This document shows, piece after piece, positions 24,970 through 35,589 of a stretch of 64,000 bases of DNA. Below the pieces are notes generated by a model that was not told the origin of the DNA, ran no database searches, and was given only the letters and a program-made list of their open reading frames with translations. The position numbers and the translations under genes are program-made. The stretch's first letter is position 1. Every line of letters begins with the position of its first letter. Source of the DNA: Vespa crabro (taxonomy: Eukaryota; Arthropoda; Insecta; Hymenoptera; Vespidae); assembly GCF_910589235.1 (NCBI RefSeq), contig NC_060965.1, forward strand, positions 7,600,755-7,664,754, read 5' to 3'.

Positions 24970-25621
24970 GTCATATGGGGAGTCGTTTTATTAACCATTT
25001 ATATCAATCGTTTTATTTTATAATTAATTATTATAATCGATCATTCTATTAAACTATTTTGGGGATTCTCTTTATCAAATACACATATGAAGACATTGTA
25101 TTCATTTATTATTAATCATTCTTTGCGCATAATTCGAGCCCAATGTACTGGAAACCTTTATTATAAATATTATAATATGTATACGTAGCTTTATGTACAT
25201 CCTATGTATTATAAGTAACTTTACGTTCACTCCATGTATAAGAGTGATACCCAGTAGCTATCCATATGTTTGCATCATCCTAAACCGGTAGCGAAGGGAA
25301 AAACCCATGGTTATGGTATTACCTGCGCCGCTCCACAATCTACGACAACCTACGTAAATCCCCTTTACAACGTCACTACGAGAACTCTTCTTCCATAAAT
25401 GCGCTACGTCACATCTCGACGCCCACTTCGCCAATAGATGGCATCACGTCTAGTCTTATGTGGCGGATCGGTTAGCTTGGTCACGCCTCCACAGTCATTG
25501 AAGGCAAACACGTCGACCGAAGTGTCGATCTATAGTCCACCTCTCAAAAAACAACAGATTTAATAATTAGATATCGCATAGAAATAACGCCAAAGAACAA
25601 TCCTGTACTGTTAATTAAATT
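24970..25621 (+). repeat. Probable left part of a Gypsy 5' LTR
   Basis: Non-coding sequence with regional GC-richer blocks (25290-25540), ending at a PB-1 piggyBac. The remaining 130 bp before the primer-binding site lies on the other side of that insertion (27074-27205). The LTR reading rests on position alone: no second LTR copy was found to fix the boundaries. Confidence 0.4.
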
Positions 25622-27073
25622 TTAACCTTTTGCACTCGAAGTTTTTTTTCATTCATATTATCAGCAACTCGAAGCAATTTTAGAAAAGATCATATTTACA
25701 TGTAAATTAATGATATACGCATTAAAAGAAAAGTCATCATTGTATGTTATTATTTTTTTAATTGTTTATGAATACAAATGTTATGATATATAAAAAACAA
25801 AAAATTATAAAATTATTACATTTTGTGATCGTCCAAAGTGTGATACCTCTCGAAGCAATTGCCAATATGTAATCTTGTCTTTTTTAGACAGGTATCACAA
25901 AAATAATGGGTTTGCCGTCTTTCGCCCGGAATTTTTCTATTGGAACACACTACACAATCTTTCTTGGTTTCAGAACGTATAATGTGTAGGTGGTTTTTGA
26001 GCCTGCCCTCCGTATTTGGTGTGTAAGTGTATTCTCGAGATGTGCTGTTTTGTCGAAAATTCCCAATCAATTGGTCCACCAACAATTTTACAAACTTCAA
26101 ATGTGACATTGGTTTTTCATTATTTATTTTTTTAACAGAAGTGTACAATATGTATGAATTTACTGTACACATTTCCATCTCCCAGAAAAATAGTTTTCTC
26201 CACCATTTCAGAGATTTTCTCAAAAAACAATATGTTGCAGCATATTGGTCGGCCCGATCTACTCCACGCATATTTTTTGTGTAATCAATAACAATTTTAG
26301 GTTTTTGTATTCTGACTAATTCACCACCACGTACTCTTCTATCAACCGATATCAAACTCGCTTCATTACAAGTACTTAACAAATTTACAATTCTTTTGTC
26401 CTTTCATGCGAGGACTAGGGTTTTGCCTTTTCTGCAAGCCACTGTTTTCTTGCCTCTTACAAATTTCGGTTTTTTTATTAACATTGGTAAATATTTCCTA
26501 CTTGTTTTTATTGTGTCGGTGAGGAAACAATTCATTTTTATCAGTTCTTCAGCAAGGGGTATGCTTGTATAATACCTGTCGGTATACATGTGATAACCTT
26601 TAGCATTAGGAACATTGTCCAATAGTTTTCTGTATAGGTCTAAGGGAATTCTGGAACTGACAGGCAGATCAAGTCTTATGAGATTTTCTGAAGTAATACT
26701 GCCGTAATAAGGCAACACCGAGTAAACATAACCGGTATTTGAGTCGGCCAGAACGTAAATTCTAATTCCCTATTTAGTGGGTTTAACTGGATTATATGTC
26801 ATAAAACATATTTTCCCCTTAAATTTTATAATGGATTCATCAACGCAAATCGACTGATAAGATATAAAATGTTCGGAAAATTTTGAGTTGATGTACTATA
26901 AAACCGTCATTTGTTACCAAAAGCGAAATATCCTATAAATAGTTTTTACGATTTGTTTTTGTCCTTATGTTAAAAACCGAAAATTATTTGCATTGTCTCC
27001 GTAGCGGAGCCCTCGAGTTTGAAGATAAATTTTAAATGGCTCCGCTCCGGAGCCCTCGAGTGCAAAGGGTTAA
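25622..27073 (-). mobile_element. piggyBac PB-1 with both ends, N-terminal third deleted
   Basis: TTAA at 25622-25625 and 27070-27073, with ends TTAACCTTTTGCACTCGA and, reversed, TTAACCCTTTGCACTCGAGG. Next to the right end is the self-complementary GGCTCCGCTCCGGAGCC. It sits between sequence that looks like a Gypsy 5' LTR and its primer-binding site. The coding part is described at 25816-26870. Confidence 0.9.
25816..26870 (-). pseudogene. piggyBac PB-1 transposase, catalytic domain and tail
   Basis: On the minus strand: ICVDESIIKFKGKICF (first catalytic Asp, about 26850), a stop after NPVKPTK, VLPYYGS, AKGYHMYTDRYYTSIPLAEE (second Asp), a stop near 26402, then the 188-codon frame 25816-26382 with MRGVDRADQY (third Asp and following Asp), WWRKLFFWEMEMC and a complete Cys/His tail (CVVCSNRKIPG ... 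CDTCLKKTRLHIGNCFERYHT). All catalytic aspartates survive. Damage is limited to two or three nonsense codons and loss of the N-terminus. It is the best preserved PB-1 protein here. Confidence 0.88.
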
Positions 27074-27205
27074 TTAATTAAAATATTAATAAATTAATAA
27101 TAAAACTAATAATAATAATTAATTAGAAGAGAATAAACATTTATATATTGCTGATTAGTCATCTGATTTTATTTATTTAGTGGTAAGAACCCTCGAAACC
27201 ACAAT

Positions 27206-27223
27206 TGGTGACCCTGACGTGAT
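27206..27223 (+). other. Putative Gypsy primer-binding site
   Basis: TGGTGACCCTGACGTGAT begins a few bases after a probable LTR end (ACCACAAT) and just upstream of gag. This is the position and style of a tRNA primer-binding site in many insect Gypsy elements. The priming tRNA was not determined. Confidence 0.6.
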
Positions 27224-27329
27224 ACCAAATGGTTAATACGTGTTAAAAAAAATTACTCGTTCATAAGATGACGCTGTCAGCCATCTTAAAAAAATAAAAA
27301 AAAAGCCGCGAAAATGATCACATAATAAC

Positions 27330-28400
27330 ACATGCTGAGAACTCCGACTAAAAAAACTCACACAATGTTATTACACGAAAGAACATCTCTAGGCGACTCC
27401 CAGGAGTTATTCTTTCGTGTTATGACAAAAACCTTAATAATGCTCTGTTAAATAACAAAACAACAGGCAACGATTCATTGGCCGAATTTTCCAGCAGAAA
27501 TCAATCCATGTACCAACAATTGATCAACCTCGCCAGCGGAGGCTCTGGCGAAAACCAACGCTCCAGCCACAGAATGGGAACGTCGACGTATGTAACATAT
27601 CTTCGCGGCTAATCTCAATCTATCCTAATTTGCCACGGATTCTCCAATAATGTGGTTTGCCATTGCAGAAGCAGATTTCATCGCCAATCGTATTACCAGT
27701 GATAACTAGAAGTATAGCTAGGCACTCAAGGCACTTCTATTCAACATTTTCAAGCAACTTTGGGACACCATCAATGCATCACTAGCACAAGATAAGTATC
27801 AAACAATCAAAAACGCTATTTTCATTCGATTTTTTGATTTAAGATAGATCCAACTGTATAAATTACTCAAAGAAATGATATTTGGTGACAAAAATTCCAA
27901 TTTCTTCGTAAGATGCGCAACTTTGCTAGAGGTGCAATGGAGGAGGAAGCTTTATATCAGTTATGGAAAGAGCGTTTTCCAACCTGGGTACGTCCATATC
28001 TCCTGGTTTTATTCAACCTCAACGATCTCAACAACATAGCGGAAATCACAGACCGACTCGTACTCAACATGGGAAATGACTCGTATACGCGGTACATAAT
28101 CGAGAACTGTCACAGGCAACAAATCTAACTCAAATAGAGCAGCAGCTATAGGAAATCAAGATTACTCTAACAATCTGTCAGCAAGAAATCAACAATCTAC
28201 AAGTAAGTCAGCAACAAACCCAAAAACAATTACTTGATGTTCAATTATAGCAACAACAGCAGCAGTTACATAATAATATGCAGCATCACATCAAATACAA
28301 TCAAGGCTCCTACGAATAGGAAAAGGTTGGTAACATCGGTAACGAATCGCAACGGTTACTGTTTTTACTACAACAGGTGGGAAAATGACATTCGAGAGTA
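27330..28400 (+). pseudogene. Gypsy gag pseudogene
   Basis: Decayed capsid-like reading in mixed frames: PEFPAEINP, IMWFAIAEADFIANRITSDN, KALLFNIFKQLWDTINASLA, YKLLKEMIFGDKNSNFFVRC, then WKERFPTWVRPYLLVL. This follows the order of Gypsy Gag (W-F-E-F-I, LLDGDK-S-L, W--LP). A Gln-rich, CAG/CAA-rich stretch (about 28135-28280) ends the region. Several stops and shifts. Confidence 0.7.
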
Positions 28401-28925
28401 CGTTTAGCCATGCAAATTTACACCTCTTACACTACCAATCAGGGAAACAAACTGCTGTCATCAAACCGGGCAGTTGGAGATAGAAGTAACGAACTGTTAC
28501 CTGAGGAATTGCGCTTACACATATACGACTTCAACACTAATAAAAAATTGCTAATCGACTCTGGATCAGTGGTCTCCATCATTTCTGCTAATTATGGTCA
28601 TAAACAGTTGGAAAAAGATCCACTCGCTTTGTACGTAGCCAATGCATCAGCCATTAACACATACAACTGTAAAACCATTCAACTGGATCTCAATTTACGC
28701 AGAAATTTCTTCTGGTCATTTATTATTATCGATGTTCAGACTGCAATAATCGTAGCAGACTTTCTGATGCATTTTAATCTGTTCATTGATCTAAAGAACC
28801 AACATTTGATCGATCTTCTTACTTCACTTTCAACAAAAGGAGAAACTCTGGCCACTCGCACATACAACACCTCAACAATCAACTCAACACTACCGACAGC
28901 ATACGTCGAGCTGCTAAACAACTAT

Positions 28926-30934
28926 ATGACCCGTTTATTTTCAAAGTGGCCTAACTCCATTTGTCAATTTTTTCCGGTTGCCATGGTTACATGCACAACT
29001 TCATGTTATTTATCAGTTGCATTTCAGGTTGCTTATATTCCGAGCAAATACGATAATTTTTGACACATAAGTTTTCAGAGTTAGTTCAATAATTGAACCA
29101 TGTAGTTTGAAAATGGCCTAACTCCATTTATACTTAAATCAAGATATTTACTATTGATAATGTCTGAAGGCAGTGATGAAGGTAATTTGAATTAATTAGT
29201 ATTTAATGATGGGATCATCAAGAAAATTATCTGAGGAAGGGAAAAAGCACGTTCAAAACCATATTAAAACTTTTCCTAAATTTGAATCCCATTATACCAG
29301 ATCTCATAATCCTAATAGAAGATATCTACATCCTGATCTAAATCTTAGGAAAATGTTTAATTTATACGAGCTCCATTGCGAGAAAAATAAAATAAAAGCC
29401 GTTAATGAGTGGACTTACAGAAAAATATTTAAAAAAGATTTTGATTTACATTTCCACCAACCGCGCAAAGATACATGTCAAAAATGCGACTTATTAAACA
29501 TAAAAATTAAAGCATCGAATGATGATGAAGAAAAGAATAAACTTACAGAAGAACACGATGTCCATTTAAGATTAGCAGAATCAGCTAGGAATTCACTAAA
29601 ACAAGATCAGGAGCAAGTATCACGTAATTTAGATTATTATTTCGCTTTCTCGTTCGACTTGCAAAAAGCATTACCGTATCCCAAGTTGACTACCTCAGTA
29701 GTATATTACAAATGCAATATGTATGTTCTAAATTTGGGTATTCACAATTTTCATAACGATAATGTTTACATGTACGTTTGAAATGAAACTATTGCATCCA
29801 GAGGTGCTCAAGAAATTGTTTCATGCATCCTAAAACATGTTAAAAATTTAAGAAGTGAAAGACACATTATACCTTACAGTGACATGTGCGCCGGGCAAAA
29901 TAGAAACATTAAAGTAGCTTTAATGTGGTTAAAAATTGTCCAAACTTTGGAAAATAATGTGGAAATCATAGATCACAAATTTTTAATATCAGGACATTCG
30001 TTTTTACCAAATGATAGACATTTTTGCTTGGTAGAAATGTCATTAAAAAAAAATAATTTACTGTTCGTTCCTCAAGATCAGTACAAGATTATTAAAAAGT
30101 GTCGGAAAGATAATAACTTTATCGTAAATGAAATGAGACAAGAAGATTTTGTATTAACAAAATTATTAGAAGAGGCAATTTTTAAAAGGGTAAAGAATTC
30201 TGATGGAGAATCAATAAACTGGTTAAAAATATGTTGGATGCGTTTTGTCAGAAATAAACCGTATACAATTTTCTATAAGACATCAATGAATGAAAATGAA
30301 AATTTTAAAGTCCTTAATTTATTACCACGTCGGGGTAGACCAAGAAAGTTCGAGAATATTGTATTGACATCACTGTATAAAAATATCAGATAAATTACAA
30401 CAGTAAAATTCAAAAACATAATTGACCTATTACGATATATACCACCGGAACATCATGATTTCTTCAAATCCCTTTCACACACACAAAATGTAGATGAGTA
30501 GTAAATTGTTTTGTAATAAATTTATGTTTGTAATTTTGTACGTTATGTAGATAAAAAATGTTTTGAATCACATAAATTATGTTTTCGAAGTGTTTTAAAG
30601 ATATGTAAAATAAATTGAGTATTGTTTTTTTTTCAATTTGAAACATCTTAAATTATGTTGAATGGACTTGGGCACCTTCAAATTTTATAATGAATCTGTT
30701 TATTAATTTTGAAAGTGGCCTAATTCCATTCTTGATAAGAAAACGTATATTATTCACTTAATAATTGCCATTATTTTAATAGGAACTATAAATTTAACAC
30801 CCTTAGATACACTTAAGCAGTATGACTCATTAGTATCCTATACGTATATTTTTAAATTCATTGAAACGCAAACCCTTAAATATCTCGATTTGAAGATAAA
30901 TGGATTTAGGCCACTTCCAAAATAAACGGCTCAT
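28926..30934 (+). mobile_element. About 2-kb DNA transposon with DUF7869-like transposase, inside Gypsy pol
   Basis: Inverted ends: TGACCCGTTTATTTTC at the left and TGAGCCGTTTATTTTG reversed from the right. The match continues through GTGGCCTAACTCCATTT (28946-28962) and its inverted partner at 30898-30916, about 40 bp in all. TATA flanks both ends (28922-28929 and 30931-30937), so the target duplication may be TATA. Further copies of the GTGGCCTAACTCC motif occur at 29113-29129 and 30715-30730, with a diverged inverted one at 30660-30679. The surrounding Gypsy pol is recognisable on both sides. A 4-bp duplication and such ends recall the Sola superfamily, but that assignment is tentative. Confidence 0.75.
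29206..30393 (+). pseudogene. DUF7869-like putative transposase, one in-frame stop
   Basis: Two frames in the same register, 29206-29781 and 29884-30393, are joined by a readable segment (ETIASRGAQEIVSCILK), so only the TGA after VYMYV at 29779 breaks a protein of about 395 residues. Features: WTYRKIFKKDF, KDTCQKCDLLNIKIKA with a CxxC, an acidic Lys-rich helix (about residues 105-125), FSFDLQKALPYPKLTTSVVY, IIPYSDMCAGQNRNIKVALM, IIDHKFLISGHSFLPNDRHF, and a basic tail (RRGRPRK). Conserved Asp in SFDLQK, YSDMCAG and LPNDRHF could be an RNase H-like DDD/E set, which is an inference. Insect proteins of this type are usually annotated only as DUF7869 or uncharacterised. Confidence 0.72.
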
Positions 30935-33426
30935 ATAGAGATCACAAAATCTTCAAGCGAACCAAACCTCACCAACATTCAGTACGTTCAGTGTACCAAA
31001 GGATCCAGTCATAGCATACGCCCGCAAGCTCGGGGGAGAAAAAGCGGAAGCCGCAAAAGTTCAACTCACGAATATGCTAGAAAAAGACATAATCAGATCT
31101 TCAATCCATATGTAAGCCCCATACACATGACACAGAAAAACAACAACGAATGGAACTCTGCGGCGATTACAGGTGTCTTAACGCAAGTTCAGAACAGGAA
31201 ATGTACCCACCATCACTCATAACAGATTTTTTTCTACGACTAACGGGTATCTGCATTTATACCAAGTTCGACCTGGAAAAAGCTTACTACCAAGTACCAA
31301 TGTATTCCAACGACATACAAAAAACAGCAATTATCACACCCTGGGGACTTCTAGAATATGTCGTCATGCCTTTCGGACTCAAAAACGCTATACAAACTTT
31401 TCAGAGATTCATAGATGAAATTTTTCAAGATCTTGACTTCGTTTTTGTCTATATAGATGACATCCTCATCATGTCAAAAAACGAACAAGAACATCAAGAA
31501 CATTTCCAAACAGTCTTTGAACTTTTGATGACCTATTCACTTAGCATCAACAACAACAAATGTGTTTTACGCCAAACAGAAGTCAATTTTCTGGGTTATA
31601 GTATCAACTCTCAAGATTATGTATTATTCGACGAACGAGTAAACGCGATACTCAACTACACAAAAACCGAAACTATTGAAAAACTCAGACGCTTCCTCGG
31701 TATGATCAGCTATTATAAGAGATGCAAAGCTCAAGCAGCACACATTTAATTACCTCTCAGTATCTATCTCAAGCGCTCGATTAAAAATGACAAATCGAAA
31801 ATTCAGTGGACAACAGAGGCTGACAAAGTATTTGAAACTTGTAAACAAAACCTAGCAGATCTAACTCTCCTTTCTTATCCATCACCAATAGCACCTTGAC
31901 ACTCATCACGGACGCTTCATCAATGACCATCGGAGCGAAAATCGAACAGCTGATTGACGACGAGTGGAAATCATTTAGGTTCTTCTCACGAAAACTCATT
32001 TCAACAGAACAATGTTACAGTACTTACGACCGTGAGTTACTCGTCATTTTCGATTCAATTAAGTTTTTCCACCATTTATTAGACTGTCGACATTTTACTA
32101 TCAGAACTAATCACAAACCGTTCATATACGCATTAAAGCAGAAACTTGACAGAATGACAAATCAGGCAATTAGACTACATCTTACAATTCTTCACTGACC
32201 TAGACATGTAAAAGATGAGGATAATATAGTTGCCGACAGCACTACCGAAATATACCAACAGCACTTAGTCCAAAAAAAATTCACAACGAACAGCTTAACG
32301 ATCTAGAGTTAAGAAATCTGATTTAAAACTCAACATCGTTGTATCTGTAAGAACTAGAAGCTGAACCAGGTATCAAAATATACTATGACATCACCTCCGG
32401 AATCGTAAAACCGTATATTTCAATATCATTACGTAGAATAGCTTTCAAAGTCATCCATAATCTTACCCATCCAAGTGGTAGAACTATATCAAGACTACTC
32501 AGAGAAAAATTTGTCTGCCCTAGAATTCAAAAAAATGCAACACAATGGTCTCGTGAATGCATAGTTCACTAGAGAGTCAAAATACACCATCACACTAGTC
32601 TTCAATCAAACCACATCGACATTCCTGACTCAAGATTCAATCATTTACACCTAGACATCATCACTTTACCAAACGTAAAAGGCTACCTATACTGTCTCAC
32701 AATGCTCGATCGATTTTTCAGATGGCCAGAAGCGGTTCCCATCATGGACATGACCGCTGATACTATCGCGACAGAATTTTTCAATCACTGGATTGGACGA
32801 TACGGTTCTCCAATAACAATTATCTCTGATCAAGGTCCATTATTTGAATCTACTTTTTTTCAAGCTCTGGTTCAACTTGTGGGAGCCGAAAAAACCGCAC
32901 AACAGCTTACTATCCGCAATTGAATGGCATCGTCGAATGTATGTACAGAACTTTGAAGGCAGGACTCATGTGTTTATCCAAACCCTAGCTCAACATACTG
33001 CCAACCGTTTTACTTGGTCTCAAGACTTCATTTAAAGAAGATATCCAGGCTAGTCTAGTAGAGATGCTATACGGTACATGTCTAAGAATACCTGGAGAAT
33101 TTTTTGTCTCGGCAGATCAACCACCAACTTAAGAGTTTCAGCACATGTTCACACGTCTGGCTACGCAGACCATGTAAAAGCTCCTCTAGAGACACCATAT
33201 CAAGGTCCGTACAAAGTCGCTGAGCGATTGACGGTCAGAATCTACAAAATAAATGTCAACGATGAAAAAAAGCATCTCAGTCGATAGACTGGAACCTTGT
33301 TACATAAACAAGACTGATAAAGACTCTGTGGAAGAGAACACTCCATCAACGGCTCATGGAATTCAGCTACATCATTGGGAACAATTGTGAATCCTCCAAA
33401 ACGTACTTATGCTCGCACCGTGACTT

Positions 33427-35589
33427 TTAACTGTTTGACTACTGAAGAGCGCTATCGCGCCCTTTTTATGTTGTGCCAAAAATGCGAAGAGCGCGATAGC
33501 GCTCCTGTTTTTTTTTTTTATGCCAAGACTGCGGAGAGCGTAATAACGCTGCTCTAAATCACTAGAATTTGTGCGTCCAGTGAAGCGCTTGCGTTTGCGG
33601 AGCATATGATTTTTAATTGTTGTAATAATATTACATATTTCAAATCTATTTTCTTTTTTTCTGTTAAATAACGGTGAAAACAATGTCTAATATTTGGAGT
33701 GAAACTGACTCGGAATCGTGGACTGATGATGAAGTGCAAATTTATGAAAACGGAAGTGATATTATTATTCCTAAAAAAAGATTACGGGCTATTAGTGGGA
33801 GTAGCGATGATGAACTAAATGGAGACTGCACCGATCTGTTGATGAATTTTTTGGATTTGAATTCACGATATTCAAATGAAAATTATTTTACGGAGGTTCC
33901 TGGTCCACAACATCCGCCTGATCCTGATGCAAAACCAATTGAATATTTCTCCATATTCATTTCGATTTCCCTATTCTCTACAATGGTTACTGAAACAAAC
34001 CGGTACGCCATCAGTTTTTGAATTCCAACAAAACTTTGAAGCGTAACTTATGTGCAAAAAGGTGGAAACCTGTTACCATAGTGGAAATGAAAGTATTTAT
34101 TGCTGTTTTATTAGAAATGGGTATTACTAGACGTCCAACAATGATGTCTTATTGGAATACAGGCTCAAGGCAAATACCGTGGTTTGGAAAAATGTTTCCT
34201 AGGGATAGGTTTTTATTGATCATAAAGTTTTTCCATCTGGTTGACAATATCACTTTGGCAACACCAGGACATCCAGATTACGATCCATGTGGAAAGTTTA
34301 ACTTTCTTGTGGATTATGCCAATAAGATTTTTCGTGAACAGTATATACCGCACCAACAATTGAGTACACATGAATCACTGGTGGGTACTCATTGTCAATC
34401 AAATATAAAACAGTACCTTCCTAATAAAAAACACCACAAATGGGGGATCAAATTTTGGATGCTTTGTGATGCTGTTTCAAAGTATTGCTTAGGATTTTTT
34501 TATTATCGAGGCGCAAAGTCAACCGAAAGTAAGGAAGAAATAAAAAAGAATGGATTGAGATATGTTGTTGTCCAACAATTATTAAATTTAGGGAATTATT
34601 TGAATAAAGAATTTCATGTTTTCACTGATAATTTTTTTACAAGCATCCAACTAGCAAAAGTATTATTGCAAAAAAATACATATATAACTGGTACTATTAG
34701 AAAAAATAGAAAAAACGTCCCAAATCAGGCTAAATTTGTAGATGTTGGTAAATCTAAATATTTTAAAAGCAACAGAATTCTTATTTGTTCTTATCGAAAG
34801 GAAAAATCCCAAAGAAATTCCGTCATATTGGTTTCAACGAACTGCACCACAGATAACGTAGTCGTTACAAAGAAAAGAGGAATTTACGAGTCAGAAAAGA
34901 CGAAACCTGCTGTTGTTCATAATTACAAGTTCATGGGTGGTGTGGACGAATCAGATAAAATGCTTTATGCATACCTAGATGAAAGAAGAACAATGAAGTA
35001 TTGGAAAAAAGTTGTATTCAACATTATTGGAAGAATGGTCTTAAACGCCTACATAATATACTCCGAAAATTATAAGGGTAAAAAGCTAATCAGGTTAGAA
35101 TTTATTTCAAGTATTATTGATGAAATTGAAACGGAATGGTTCGCATACAAAAACAACGCATATAAACAACCTATATCATCTACACCAAGCGAAATATTTA
35201 GTCTTGAAAAGCTACCTGGACGAAGTTTGCAGCGGTGCGTGGAATACAGCAGTAAATATGGTAGAGGAGTTAAGCGTTCAAACCTAATTTGCTCTATTTG
35301 TAAAAAGAGAATTCACGCGCTTTGTATAGCGAACCACCTGTGTAAAAGATCATAAGAAACTATTTGTGTTAATTTGACTGAATTATAAGTGCTTATTACC
35401 AATTTTATTCACAAAATTAATTAAAACAAATTTATGTAAATAAGTGGTATTTTTTAATTTTTGTTGTTATAAAGCAATACAAGTGAGTTTATTGTATGAA
35501 AAGTGTTTTACATTTTTTCCCATACACGCGCAATTAGTGCCGCAGCTTTGGCATATGTCCGAAAAATACGTCAGCAGCTAAACGGTTAA
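33427..35589 (+). mobile_element. piggyBac PB-2, full length with both ends
   Basis: TTAA at 33427-33430 and 35586-35589. Ends TTAACTGTTTGACTACTGA and, reversed, TTAACCGTTTAGCTGCTGA. Just inside the left end a 14-bp inverted pair, GAGCGCTATCGCGC (33447-33460) and GCGCGATAGCGCTC (33491-33504), can form a hairpin. It contains a single transposase gene (33674-35355). The right TTAA is also the left TTAA of the next element. Confidence 0.92.
33674..35355 (+). pseudogene. piggyBac PB-2 transposase, intact but for one frameshift
   Basis: DDE transposase, about 560 codons in two frames (33674-34021, 34018-35355). They overlap at a T-run (AGTTTTTGAATTCC), where one missing T would explain the break. 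The N-terminus is acidic (SETDSESWTDDE). The second frame is open for 445 codons: YWNTGSRQIPWFGKMFPRDR, the first catalytic motif as STHESLVGT, where relatives have SIDESLVGT, then HVFTDNFFTS (second Asp present), MGGVDESDKML (third Asp and partner present), and a Cys/His tail (CVEYSSK ... CSICKKRIHALCIANHLC). The His for the first catalytic Asp should abolish activity even if the frame is whole. It is by far the best preserved piggyBac ORF here. A domesticated role cannot be excluded but nothing supports one. Confidence 0.92.

Larger units (their letters stand above)
28410..33300 (+). mobile_element. Ty3/Gypsy pol (protease, RT, RNase H, integrase), interrupted at 28926-30934
   Basis: Protease: KKLLIDSGSVVSIIS at about 28535 with the DSG catalytic motif. 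RT resumes after the insert: CGDYRCLNAS, KFDLEKAYYQVPM, MPFGLKNAIQTFQRFIDEIF, FVYIDDILIM (catalytic YIDD intact, about 31450) and FLGYSI. The 31150-31749 frame is intact over 199 codons. RNase H: ITDASSMTIGA, STYDRELLVIFDSIKFF, RTNHKPF (31896-32198). Integrase: HLDIITLP, LDRFFRWPEAVP, ISDQGPLFESTFFQALVQL (about 32640-32890), then a chromatin-end region to about 33290. Frameshifts and stops separate the domains. Gene order is that of Gypsy. No env and no recognisable 3' LTR are seen before the piggyBac at 33427. Confidence 0.88.

Noticed and set aside
28926..30934. A separate host gene encoding the DUF7869-like protein
   Set aside because: It is intronless, bounded by inverted repeats and interrupts a Gypsy pol reading, which fits a transposon better.
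33300..33426. Gypsy 3' LTR
   Set aside because: No sequence matching the supposed 5' LTR region was seen between the end of pol and the piggyBac.
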